DNA of 64,000 nt from Heterobilharzia americana (lineage: Eukaryota; Platyhelminthes; Trematoda; Strigeidida; Schistosomatidae): the NCBI GenBank assembly GCA_944470555.2, contig OX104129.1:51493998-51557997 (forward strand), read 5' to 3'. A program made the position numbers and the translations under genes. The notes below the pieces were generated by a model. That model was not told the origin of the DNA, searched no databases, and saw nothing but the letters and a program-made list of their open reading frames with translations. Positions 47,101-58,900 of the stretch are shown piece after piece; position 1 is the first letter of the stretch, and each line of letters begins with the position of its first letter.

Positions 47101-49256
47101 CAGCATAAGGGCTGGTATGTCTTTGATCCTCTTAGCTGCCCTCTGAATTTCTTATAAACTACTAAGATAGTAATGGGAATACTAAACCAGCTACTTCTCG
47201 TAACTCAGTCAACATAATCAATCTCTTACAAGAATTTCTGACCCCACAAAACCTTAGTCCAAACAAATCAAGACTAGTTGTAACGAAGAAGCTTAACAAC
47301 ATTTTCTCCGATGAAGTACTTTTTTATACTGTTTAGTTGTCCACGTAAGCCAGTTAGTATGTCTGTGGAGGTCTGACAAATGTGTTTAAGGAAACATAGG
47401 AAATATAAACTAGATCCACATACCACAAACTGCTAAGTCATATTAAATGACCAGTTTATCGATGAAAGATGTTCTCTCATAGCCGACATTTTCACTCACT
47501 AGGTGTTTAGGTAAGGTTGAACAAAGTCATTAGACATAACAAAAACATAGCTTGAATGAAAAAACTGGGTATAAATTCTAAAAGGGCTAAAATGAAAGCA
47601 CTCCCACAGTCTGTAAGTCTCACTTTTTGATGATTGAGTGATGCACACGGTTCAATTAGTGAGTCACATGAAACACCGGTCAACTCATATTGCTTTATGA
47701 GTTGATTTTTTCTAATTTTGGCTAACTGAAATGGTCTAAGAGTGTTTGGTTTGGCAGATAGTTCAATAAAATGCCTCGACAATAATGTCTGTTACTTCGG
47801 AGGCATTTGTGTACCGTACTTGTTGGCTAAGGTTTCGTTAAACGTCTATTTGGATTGAAGATTTTTTCATTTTCCAACCAACCGGAATTTATTCTGTCGT
47901 TCACCACCTCGTAGCTCACTTGTTTTACTAACTTTTAACGAATCGTATACCTCTGATGAAGATGCAGCTCTGAATAGTTTCATATTCACAATAGCAAAAC
48001 TGCAAATAAAAGCAAACATCCCATCGTTCTGTTCAAAAATTCCTTAGGAACACTTATTTACCTAGATAGAGTACTCGATCAGAATTCTGAAGATCAAAAA
48101 GAATATTAATTTTTTTCCTCGAGGATCATATATTACTACAAAGCACTTGTTACGTGACAAACATACTTGTTTTGTAGATCAAAGTAGTATAAATTCATCG
48201 TTCAAGGTGTCAGTCGATTAAATAAAAAATATCTGATATCAAATTAGATGAGAAACCTCTTCTTTACTCATGGTGACACAGTAAACAAAATTTCCGCTTG
48301 ATGATTCTGTAAAGCAAAGGATTACTTATATATCAAATAAGAAACATTTATAGACGAAAGAAAATTTATATACATGTTCACCTACGATGAGCGAAAAACA
48401 TGTAAAGTGCTAAGCTCTGATATTTTTGGACGGTGGGCGGAATTTCTAACCTTATAACTGTAGTTTTGTGGCTCAGTCTTTATAGCTTCGTAAAAAAGGC
48501 ACTGAGTAAGGCCACCTTCCGAAAATATCATTATTAAATTTCACTGGGATCAGCTTGAACAAGTCACAAAGACCTAGTCGGTTGAAGAAGATAGGTGACC
48601 CATACAAACAAAATCGAATAGTTACAACTACTTTTTCCCAACTTCGTATTTGAAAAAGGCTAAATTATTTCATCAAACATAGGCAGGATCGAATTACGGA
48701 GTAAAATAAATATGTTAACATCGAGTCTCATGATAGTTTATCGAAAGTCCTTAACATTAACACTGTAACTTGCGTGTCTCTGAAACTTCGATTTTTTATA
48801 GGAATACCAACTTTTATTGAAAAATGAGACATTCAGTCAGTTGCTATTGTCTGGACGATTTGAGTCCTACTTTTAACTAACTGACCAATAAGGAATGTGA
48901 AGAATTCGGCTACTCAGATGTTCTAAATGATAGCTCAGATGAACCCGCCATGGATGTGTTAGAGAGGTAAATGGTTCTGAACAAACGACATGAGTCAGTT
49001 AACTTTATCCCTATAACCTAAAGCACAGCTATTAAGACATCGAACAGCCTATGTTCTGCCAGGAGACAGAAGTAGCCGTACGAGTTACTTGGTTGGTATA
49101 ACTCAGAGATAAAGCGTATTTTGTTTAGTGAATACCTCTGAGATTTCAATACCTGATTTATTTGTGGAGACATAATTTTTATATTGATCACTCTCAGATT
49201 AGTTTGTTCATTTGCTGTTTTTAGCACTAATTTAATTCTTGTTACACTTTAAATAG
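44161..49256 (+). other. PPFIA: Intron of liprin-alpha (5096 nt)
   Basis: The donor is GTAAGT and the acceptor CTTTAAATAG. It contains an antisense CR1-like reverse transcriptase fragment (about 45050-46230). I recognise nothing in the rest. Confidence 0.75.
45050..46230 (-). pseudogene. CR1-like non-LTR reverse transcriptase fragment
   Basis: The open part at 45755-46024 reads VSQATVLGSLHLLPYVDELP, where the RT block VPQGSVLGPLLFLLYVNDLP is expected. It continues with LIFTDRVKLCKPVHSDEDK (the FADD box decayed to FTDR) and LLQNDLNTLVVLSVKWSLEN. On the minus strand to the right, pieces like KIFNKIS and to the left GITVGHDCKALAN fit the flanking RT regions, in other frames. The order is that of CR1-clade elements (schistosome SR1 / Pido type). 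Catalytic residues are lost. Confidence 0.75.
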
Positions 49257-49338
49257 GAAAATGTTACTTGAAGATGCTATTCGTAGTAATTTACCATTCA
49301 CCTCTTGGAGTAGCCCTATATTAGTTGCTTGGCTAAAG
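49257..49338 (+). CDS. PPFIA: Liprin-alpha exon: start of SAM1
   Basis: This 82-nt exon has acceptor AAATAG (49256) and donor GTAAGT (49339), phase 2 in and phase 0 out. It encodes (Q)KMLLEDAIRSNLPFTSW followed by SSPILVAWLK. It corresponds to vertebrate liprin-alpha KKHELLEEARRQGLPFAQWD followed by PTVVAWLE, the first helices of the first SAM domain. The next exon begins [10 protein letters not shown], exactly as in the family. Confidence 0.92.
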
Positions 49339-49754
49339 GTAAGTGAATATTTTCGAACATGAATATACTATTACAAGTATAGTGGTATTTTTAATGAACT
49401 AAACAGCACTGTATTACCTGTTGAGTACAAGATCATTTAGTTTAAGCAACAGCTTTTATATACAATAGCTGTTGAAATTAAATGAATACATCTGTACCTG
49501 GAAAAGTTAATTTTCAGTCTGGTATAATTCCTCCAAAATACAGTGTTAAAAAGATTTCTGCATACATTTGGCTCCATCATAAACTGTGTAAAAATTCTAT
49601 AAAACAATAATATGTAATTTGTGTAGAAAGTGTCATGTGTTTGTACTACATATTTCCAAAAATCGGATGAAACATTTACTTGAATTTAGTATTTATATGA
49701 AAGATAAAATAAATCTTTTTGAAATCTAGGAAAGGTCAAATGTGAAAGTGAAAT

Positions 49755-49985
49755 TTAAGGTTAAAACAGTAATAAAATTTTAATGTGATAATTAGGCAGG
49801 TAAAGCTTTATACTACCTAGTGTCAAAATATTCGAGAAGGCGTTCTTAACCAGTATTTTCATATCAGATTCATTTGAAATAGCATACAGTGATACAATAT
49901 AATTTACCTGATGACAATTTGAGCTAAAATTATAGCTCATAAAAGTAATCATACAACTTTGAAAATCTGATTTTTATAGTCCTAT
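49755..49985. repeat. Dispersed repeat, copy 2
   Basis: Blocks CCTAGTGTCAAAATATT, AAATAGCATACAGTGATACA, ATATAATTTACCTGATGA and TCATACAACTTTGAAAATC align in order with 7060-7280. Copy 3 at 63900-63995 has the middle blocks. Confidence 0.75.
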
Positions 49986-50467
49986 CACCTTGTATTCCTT
50001 GCTTTAAGTGGAAGTAAAATTTTATTTATGTGAACTGAATCCTTAAGCTAGCAATGTTTATCTCTGAGTTGGTTTATAGGCTTGATATTCATCTTAATTG
50101 CAACCTTTTTGAAAATTCTACCTAATGTTTCGGATATTCCTTCCTTATATAGTTAGACTGATGTGTAGGTAGAACATAACTCCACAAACTCAATCAGAAA
50201 TAAACACTGTTATTATAGCGATACCGCTTACCGAATCAAATAAAGTCACTTGATCTACTAAATACTATGCGGTGATTTTGAGGTCAAATGGAATGGTCAT
50301 ACTAGGTGGTCGATTTCAGTTACATTCTCTGAGCATGAGAATTTCGCCAAATGTAAAATAATAGACCTGAATATGATCAATAATCTGGAAAAAAGGTAGA
50401 ATAATGCAATATATGCACTGACATATAACCATACAATAGGATGAGATATGTTAACTGTGCTTGGATC

Positions 50468-50555
50468 TAATATGGTTAGGTGGAAAGAGAGGTCGATTAC
50501 CGAGTGTTCACTCGCGTGATGGACACCCAGTACATGTAATATAAATGATACAACA
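50468..50555 (+). repeat. Diverged half of the palindromic repeat at 659-828
   Basis: TAATATGGTTAGGTGGAAAG, then ATGGACACCCAGTACATGTA and ATATAAATGATA parallel AATATAGCTAGGTGGAAGG, CAACACCTAATACATGTA and ACAAGAATGAT. There is no inverted partner next to it. Confidence 0.55.
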
Positions 50556-52679
50556 CCCTTACCGGATACGTGCCAGTAAAAACAAAGAATACAAAGTTAC
50601 CTGACTATAAAAATCAAATTTCGAAAGCAGTGTGATTGTTTTGATATGATTTTGACTAATAATTTATGCTTGAAGCATCACTAGGTAAATAACACTGAAT
50701 TATTGTATTCTGTATGAACTAAACAAATCTAATATGGGACTACATTCCATCACAATGTGCAGCTTTTACGTTTATATTTTCATCATATATTCTTAATGAG
50801 CCTAAAAAACGTGATAGTATTCATTTAGTGGCCTGTTTTGACGCTAGACCTCAAAATTGAAGAGGCTGGACATTTATTTTCAGCATTAATGGAGTCAGAT
50901 AGTTTTGTCTATTTTATCAGCCAATTACAGTTTCACTTTGGTGCTTCAACTTGCAGGGTTTGACGAATCCTACAGCTGAAAGTATGACATCGTGTAGTAG
51001 TAACAACAGTGACACGTCTTCAAAGCTGAGAAGGCTATAAGAGCTTGTTATTTCACATCATTTGGACCCTAACAGCATTGTGTGTCTTTGTGATGGTAGC
51101 ATTTAACCTCTGAGTGAACTATAACTTACAATTATTTTAAATTTCGCAGTAAAATTTATTATTTGGTTATGGTCTAGTTATGTGCAACTGTTTACTTTCA
51201 TAACTTCTCACGGCTATTTCATACTCAATAACGAAAACATCTTCGAGTGTGGTAATACGCTTGTCAGTATCAAATTGATTTATGAGGGAAAATCCCGAAG
51301 ATAATTTTTCTGAATACATTTTACCACCCACTGTCATTTGTATTGGGCCGTGACACCTTTTCTTTGTGATACTCGGGCAGGGTTTTGAATTATGCTGCAT
51401 GAAATTTGGTGTGAGAAACCAAAAGGGACCATGAATCGTGACGCAGTAAATACTCATCATGGCTTATTGCGAAAGCTTGTACAATACAATTGAGTTGCAT
51501 GCTATGAGGAAAATAATTGCATGTTTTTCAGAAAATTGAATTCTATAAACAAAATGTGAAAATTTGTTTTATGAAATATTTATTTATTTCAAATCTTTCC
51601 TGGTTGTCAATTTGCATTAAATGGAATATTATTATTCCAAGAAGGCACATATGTAAGCCAGTGATGTCTATCACAATTTAGAACAAAAATATATCAGAGA
51701 AAATCTCTTTGGAAATGCCGAAACGCCTAGAAAATCCATATAGGGACAATATCACATCTAGAAAGTTAGTAAACGGAGCTGGTAGCACAGTAATATTTGA
51801 AAAAAAGGTGTGTAATATAAAATTTTTAATCAGATAAAACAGTTTTGATATCATTAACACAAGAGGTAACATCTTTGCTATAGTTTTACTGATACTTTAA
51901 TTAGTTTAAAAAGTGTATGTTCTGTAGAATTAAGTAGCCAGTTAGATTATAATAGGAGAACGATGGATCATATTCATTGTGTTCCCTAATAGGAAATAGT
52001 AGCATAAAAAACTAGTGAAATAAATGCGATAATATTATCAAAACATGAAGTTGGTAACTAACATTGAGTAGAGGTTATTCGAACTGAGGATCAGAACAAA
52101 ACGGAAAAAAATAGATCACATGAAAATTTACCTCATTAAAATGTTCAGTTTATTAACATCAGTATATTTGAACGTGTTGTCAAACATTTTACAAACGCTG
52201 ATGAGCTATGTAATAATTATTTAGTGCTTTCATTTCGGGTTTATCACTTACTGGTTACACTGAAAGCAGATATTCTGACAACTTTAGATTTATCTTAATC
52301 TCAGAAGACGATGATGAGAAATTCACTCTTTCCTTTTATATCTATAACTGCTTACAAAGTATGACAATCCACTTACATTTAATGACACATATATGAAGAT
52401 ACAATTTCTAAATAAATTGGTCATATACTTTATAGTTTTGTAGACCTTTTTGTTGAGCAAATTATATAGATTAATTTTCACGAAACTTATATCCAGAGCT
52501 ACATGCCGATTGCCTTCATCCAACTACCATTGATCTCATTGAATCGTGATGATGAGTCTCAGCCCGATGGTTAAATTGTAAAATGACGGATAGAATTCAG
52601 TCAGCTCTTAGGCCCAGACAATGTGAAGCTGGTTACCCTTCAATGACCAATAAATAAATCTAATGCAACTGTCATATAG

Positions 52680-52770
52680 TAGGTCATTCGCGACTTGAAT
52701 AGCGCAATGGTAACACCTCTAACTGCAGTATTGGTTGAAGAGCATTTTAATCTCCTCCGGGACACCGCTT
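52680..52770 (+). repeat. tRNA-derived SINE head
   Basis: GCGCAATGGTAACACCTCTA and ACTGCAGTATTGGTTGAAGA are followed by TTTTAATCTCCTCCGGGACA. The spacing of a box A-like and a box B-like region fits a schistosome tRNA-derived repeat. No functional tRNA structure is visible. Confidence 0.45.
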
Positions 52771-53899
52771 CCATCAATTTTGCAGACATGCTTTGCTTAT
52801 GGTGATAGGAAGCCCCTTGCAACTACCAGAAGCAGTTTTAATAGCGCTAACAGAGTAATAAAAACCTAACATTTCAGGTCAAGAATAGATGAGTTTTTGA
52901 AAGGATTAGCAACACATCATTAGAAAAACAATAAAACATAGAATGGCGTGAATTTCAAGTCCCACTATCTAATGTAGCCTATAAATTTCTATCATATTTC
53001 AGTCATAAAGAGTAACAACTTCCTATCCGAGACTGATATACATAATCTGAATCTGTTAGTTATTAGTCACTGCTGAAATGGATTGATGTGATGATTTATG
53101 AATTTCGACCTAAACCAAACACACTGTAAATTCAAAGTGAATTTCTAGGTTTCCTTTGATATTAACATCAAATGCTGGACAAAAATCATCCGTTTCCTGG
53201 GATTTGCTCTTTAAACACCAATAATGAGCTTAATGAACGTAAGTCTTTCACAAGAAAAACAAAACTTCAGCAGTATGTGAGATCAGTATCGATCGTTTTA
53301 TGTTTTGTAAGTAGGAATCATCCAGTAACTGATTTTCTTGACGTTTACCATTTTTCTTGGGCTTTCATCGATAATTGTTGTGAATAACAGAACCACTGAA
53401 AATAGTAGAACACTGGACAGTTGGTTAATTCAGGTTTGAAGATCCTGTGTAGTGTGCACGTTCAATCCCATGCAGTAATAAGATTAAAAACCTAAAATCC
53501 TTTGGTAAACACACTATCAGACTACCAATTTATTTGACTTTATTGCTTCATCGCAATTAGTTGTCGGCAAATATTCCACCTCAGAGCTAACCTTATTAGT
53601 TTCATAGCTCATGAAATACCAGAAGAAATCCAGAGGGTTCCACTCAAACAAGTCACTTTAGAGAGTTTGATGAAATTTGGTAGGAAGGTTAGCAGAAAAG
53701 TGGTTGCTTTTCAAGGAGTTCTCACTAAGCATACTAGTTTCCTACGGTTCTCTAGGTCATATCGATTCCTGAATAAAACTCTCTGAAATCAACAAATTTC
53801 CAGCAGAACTTAAAACGGAATGCAATACACCAGTCAAACTGTACAAATCATTTTTCGGGAATGGCAGTGTATATACTGGGTGCTGATTGAAGATCAAAT

Positions 53900-53975
53900 G
53901 AAAATTTGGACCACGGGGGGATTTGAACCAGCGACCACCAGACCACGGCCTTTCAGATAGCCAAAATGTTAATGA
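53900..53975 (-). repeat. tRNA-like sequence, repeat remnant
   Basis: The minus strand reads GTGGTCGCTGGTTCAAATCC then CCCCGTGGTCC, with a box B-like GGTTCAAATCC. The 5' half (TTTTGGCTATCTGAAAGGCC) lacks a proper acceptor stem partner, so I call it a tRNA-derived repeat and not a tRNA gene. Confidence 0.45.
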
Positions 53976-54444
53976 CAACATAGTTGTTTATTTCAAACCA
54001 GTTAAACCATTTGAAAAAAACGGTTATTAGTTGCCCATTGATTATCGATGGTAACAGATAAGCAGTAGGATATAAAATGCACTTTTCCAGCAATATGACA
54101 GTCATCAAGTGAGTAAAACGTATTGATAGCCACTGAATTACTGTAACCATTCCATGTAAAAAGACTATAGGTTGACGATATGAACATATGGCTTCCGTAT
54201 AGTATACCAGTAGAAGGAGTCATCGGTGACTTTTGTTGTCGATTTGAATTGAGATATAACAGTTTGATCAAAATCCGAGTATTTTGTTATTCGCTTTTGT
54301 TGTTACTTCTTAATGACTGAAGATTGATTCTTAGAACGTCTGGTAGGTTTTCATGCTATTGTTTTTATGAATCCAATGAAATATAATCTGCAGTGACAAG
54401 TATATTAATAAGGCATACTAATGTATTTTTCAATGTGAATATAG

Positions 54445-54708
54445 TTGTGGGTCGGTATGCCGGCATGGTATGTTGCAGCCTGCGAAGCCAATATCAAGTC
54501 TGGTGCTATGCTTGCCTCCTTATCTGAACAAGACATTCAAAGAGAATTAGGCATACGTAATCCCTTACATCGATTAAAACTTCGTTTGGCTGTACATGAA
54601 ATGCTCGCGTTCACCGCATCACTGACAAGTTCATCGTCGAATCCAATCAAAGATGATGAAACATCTACCTCTATGAAACAACTACATCTTGCATCCCCAT
54701 TAATAAAG
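54445..54708 (+). CDS. PPFIA: Liprin-alpha exon: SAM domain 1
   Basis: The exon is 264 nt, phase 0 at both ends, acceptor GAATATAG (54444), donor GTAAAT (54709). It encodes [40 protein letters not shown] and [19 protein letters not shown], nearly identical to vertebrate liprin-alpha SAM1 ([20 protein letters not shown] ... [18 protein letters not shown]). The last third ([19 protein letters not shown]) is the linker toward SAM2. In the family, the three SAM domains bind LAR-type receptor phosphatases, CASK and liprin-beta. This is the most certain call in the window. Confidence 0.98.
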
Positions 54709-55797
54709 GTAAATGTTACAAGTTAGTCCTGCTTTTTAATACATGCACATATACATTTATATATAAAAGTTTCGATTTCGTTAAATGCTAAAATCCTAGA
54801 AAAACTGAGATATTTTCATAGCATTGGTGTGTATATTGCCTCATTGAAGCTAGTGGATAACCTATATTTAAAATGGAACCCCTAATATTAGATTCATATT
54901 TCTTTGTCAGTATCAGCAAATTTTGCTGTGATACTGAAACCAAGAAACCAGTTAAACAAGCCATTAAAACCCTTTTGCAAATGAATTGACTGCTAACATC
55001 TTAATTTAACGAAAGAAATGTTTGATGTACTACTGAAATATTCTTTAAGGTAGATAACACAACAGCCAGATTCTTACTGTCTTACTATTCTGAATTGTAA
55101 ATGAAAAAGTTCTACAAGGCTTAGCTGAAGTGATCTCACTGCCTGATCTTAGACAAAATAAAATTTGAATTCTTGACTCTGCTGTAATTTGAGTTCGATA
55201 CGTTTATGTACTCATCCTGGAATTTAATGCATTTCCACTAGAAACTAGCCTCTTCTTTTTAAAATCTCGAAGAAAGTATCAATTTCCATAGTGCAGCTTA
55301 TGCTGACAGATCATAAAACCTTCTTGACTGTTTCTCTCATTAACAACATCAGGTATAATTAACAATGCACGTAATACAATGGATTCATACCTCATTTATC
55401 TGATCATCTGCACTGGGTACCAAATTGTTTGTTATTCTAACACCAGAAGGACAGGTAAATCAGTCTAGATACTGAATAACAACCCCTTAAAATACTTTTT
55501 CCTTTTGAAGAATCTGATAACATGTAAAAATCTATGTTCAATACGGAAGCATTGAAGTATATACTCATGCAAATAAGCACGATTTCTCGTGTTCATTTTT
55601 ACCTTAGTCGGCTGATCAAATAAATCTAAGCTTCACAGTTTTGTCGCAAAGCGTAAAAGCACTAGGTTTCAAAGCGTCTAGATTCTTCTTTTCCCAACCA
55701 TTCGCAAGGCCAATTACATGATAAGGACATACGATCGAAGATTTCTTTATGTTGCTATTCCCTAACTAATCATTCTTTCAAAAGTATTGATGGACAT

Positions 55798-55955
55798 TGG
55801 CTAGCAGTGTAATGCAGGACTCATTATTCACCGCATTCAGGACTGGTTAGCTGAATGTGCTCGCCTCCCAGTGAGGGATGTTTTCTCAATGAGGAGTCAA
55901 ACTCGGAGCCGGTGGCTTCAAATGCTAGAGCTTTATCCACTAGGTCGCGAAATCA
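55798..55955 (-). repeat. Sm-alpha-like SINE copy with decayed hammerhead
   Basis: The plus strand starts TTGGCTAGCAGTGTAATGCA, then GGACTGGTTAGCTGAATGTG in the stem II/core area. AGTCAAACTCGGAGCCGGTG is a diverged reversed box B and TAGAGCTTTATCCACTAGGT the reversed head. On the minus strand the core reads CTAACCAGTCC where CTGANGAGTCC is expected, so it is inactive. Confidence 0.7.
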
Positions 55956-58900
55956 GGTAAATCACTGCTTGTGCCTCAGGTTCTCATGTTGTTGATTTTA
56001 ATTCCTCATAGTTGATTCCGCTGCTAACCACTTTTCATCATTTGCATCAAACGAAAACTTGAGGCAATTTAGAGACATCCGTGAAGGAAAACAAACGCTA
56101 AGAAAGACCAATCAATTTCGCCTAATTAACGACGGAAAATCGTAAACAAAAGCAATGCAATTCGCTTTTTGGTTATGAGTTGAGTTGTCTCTAACTGTAG
56201 GAAATCAGTTATAAAAGAGATTCAAACAACAACCTTCTAGTCATCCTGTGAGTACCACCAACTATCAAACTAATAAAGATATTTAAAATTTTTACACTTA
56301 ATTAAAAAACGAAACCATTTGCTATTATGAAAGTTATAGGTTAACAAAAAGTATCTTTTGAATACACGATTTCAAGTTAATGCCCTTAAAAGTAATAATA
56401 TCTTCAGATCCCACTAAATTAAAACAGTCGAAGTAAAAATCATCGGTCTCTGAGAATTTCGCTTCATAGCTGTTTATTGAATTAAAGCTGTCAAATAATA
56501 TTCAAAAAAATCTGATTTCATCATTTACACTCAGTTATCATTACCCCACTGAAGAGATTATCATTCCAAAACTAGGTAAGATTTCTACAGAGTAACTAAA
56601 TCTCTATCATAATGAATAAATAATCACTTTGGATTTTCAACTAATCTCAGTTATTTACAACAAGTATCTTCAAATTAAGAATAATGTGGCTCGAAATGTG
56701 GTTGTTAAAAATCTCTAAGCTGGGATTGCGTTCAGTGGACGTCTAGATGTCATGCTGGACGTAATCACCAGTCCACCAATAGTTCACATAACATCATATA
56801 AATGTTCATCAGCTGTGCTCCAGAGCTTGACTCAATCATAGCATTTCGTCAAACTATTTGTGGTGCTGATGCTTCTTATTTGAAAGGTCCTTTAAAATGT
56901 TAAAAAGCATAAGCATCAGTCTAATGATTATTCTAATATTTTATTAAGAGCTTCATACTAGAATGGGTCGCCATCAGTGATTACGCAGTAATCCTTCATT
57001 TACTTAGTTTTTGATTGATTGTTAAACCGAAATATATTTTTACTTGACTCATGACCGTTTTCAAAACTGCAGTAACCATTTTTTGCATTCTGAAAACATG
57101 TTACATAGTTCAGATCGTAAATTCGATCATGCCATTAAGTTGCTATGATGTACTCTGTAAAATATATGTTTTCTAAAGAGGTTCTGATTTATGTATCCTA
57201 AGTATAAATGCGGTGAAGAGTTATTATACAAGCTCCAGTAACTGAGAACCTAGGCTGAAATAGCATTCTGTGATTCATGCGGTTGAAGCATTTAGTCGAT
57301 TAAATACCTCCAGCCACATCAACACTTCTCATGATAAGGGTCAGGGTCGAATTGGTATAAGAAAAAAATGAGACATTCTGGTCGCGTTTCATTTCATTAC
57401 AGTTACCTAACTGGATGCATCATACAGCGAATGAGTGCTGATATCGCAAAGTCATCAAGTTTATCTGCTTTCGGATTTTGAACCTGCAGTCTTTGGCTGT
57501 TCCATCAAGCACAACATAATATGTCTTTTGTATTGAAAATATGATACTGATCTCTTTATAGGCAGTTAGCTTTGAAAATTGGCGATTTATACAACAAAGT
57601 TACCCGACACTTTTAACTGAAGATTCGTTACACATGAAGTGCTCTTAGTGAAATTGCAGTGAGTAGTAGAAACGTCAAAAGCATAATTCCGAAAATATAT
57701 TATCAGATAGTCAATAAGATTACGAATCTAAAACAAGTGAAGTCTTTGAGGTCTATGTAAAACCATAGCTTAGCATAAAGGTTAGCTTTAGATGGAATCA
57801 AATCAGTCCGGAGAACAGCTAAAATCAGTCGATTCAAAACACAATAATAGTCCATTAATTTTCTGGCGGTTGCTATGAATAGTGTAGGAAATTATATCGT
57901 TAGTATCAAAGGTTCTTTGAACGATAATAACAAATTGCTGAAAACCTTTGGTTACCACATAAAATCAATGAGAGGGACGAAAATTCAATTACTCTTCACT
58001 ATCATCAGAATTCTGACTTCATCGCTATCCTCTACCTGCTTGTTCTCTTCCTTCTATTATTCTAGTCTATTTTATCTACCTGTTTCGTTCATTGGCTTTC
58101 TATTTGACAGCCTCAAATGAAGAAGCTTTAAAATCCGTTGTGTGAGTTTTATTTTCTGTCTGGTTGTCTTGATTCACTAAGTTATTGTAATGGTAGCTTA
58201 ACCTGCTGAGTGTAATTTAACTAAATTTATGTCTTGGCTGTGCATTAGCCTGATGACCGACTAAAGTGAATGGAACTAAAAGACCAAACTGCAAGCTTAC
58301 CGATTGCATGTACATTTCTAATAATATCTTAATTCAAGAAGTGACAAAAACGAGAATAACTTGGAGAAGTCCTCAGTTAGTTTAGAAAGATACTGATCGA
58401 TAGTAGTGTGATAAATGTGGGTAGTTGCCTTTGAACCTTCGAACAGTAAACTATCTGTTATAAGTATGAAGGTTGGTAGGCACTAAAAGTAGGCCATAAT
58501 CCCGAGGAATTTAAACAGTAGATACTATTGACTAGCTGCCTGTAGGTTTATTTATCATTCAAGAATAGCTTCTAATTGCTGAAGAGTAAAACAGATGTTC
58601 TTCAGGTGAAGTGGTTCGATTACTGCTGTAATTAGAAAAAAAATACTGAGTTAATAACGCTAATTGTGCCACAACGTACACGGAATAAAAGTACTAATCC
58701 TCTCATTAATAAAGTATCCTGTATATCAAAAAGCAACTTCTAATCAGTGCATTCTCGAAAATATATCATATTCAAGCTATCAGAAACTGCTGTCACCAAG
58801 TGGAATTGAAAATAAACAAAAAAAATTTGGTAAAGATAAATTGCATCTGAATCTTCAGTTGTGCGCTGGAAAATAACGTGTCACTTATGGATTGACGGCA

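Larger units (their letters stand above)
49339..54444 (+). other. PPFIA: Intron of liprin-alpha (5106 nt)
   Basis: The donor is GTAAGT and the acceptor GAATATAG. It contains a copy of the dispersed repeat (49755-49985), a diverged half of the palindromic repeat (50468-50555), a tRNA-like repeat (52680-52770) and a second one on the minus strand (53900-53975). The other stretches show nothing recognisable. Confidence 0.75.

Noticed and set aside
53900..53975. Possible tRNA gene on the minus strand
   Set aside because: A box B-like segment is present but acceptor and D arms do not close; it fits a tRNA-derived repeat better.
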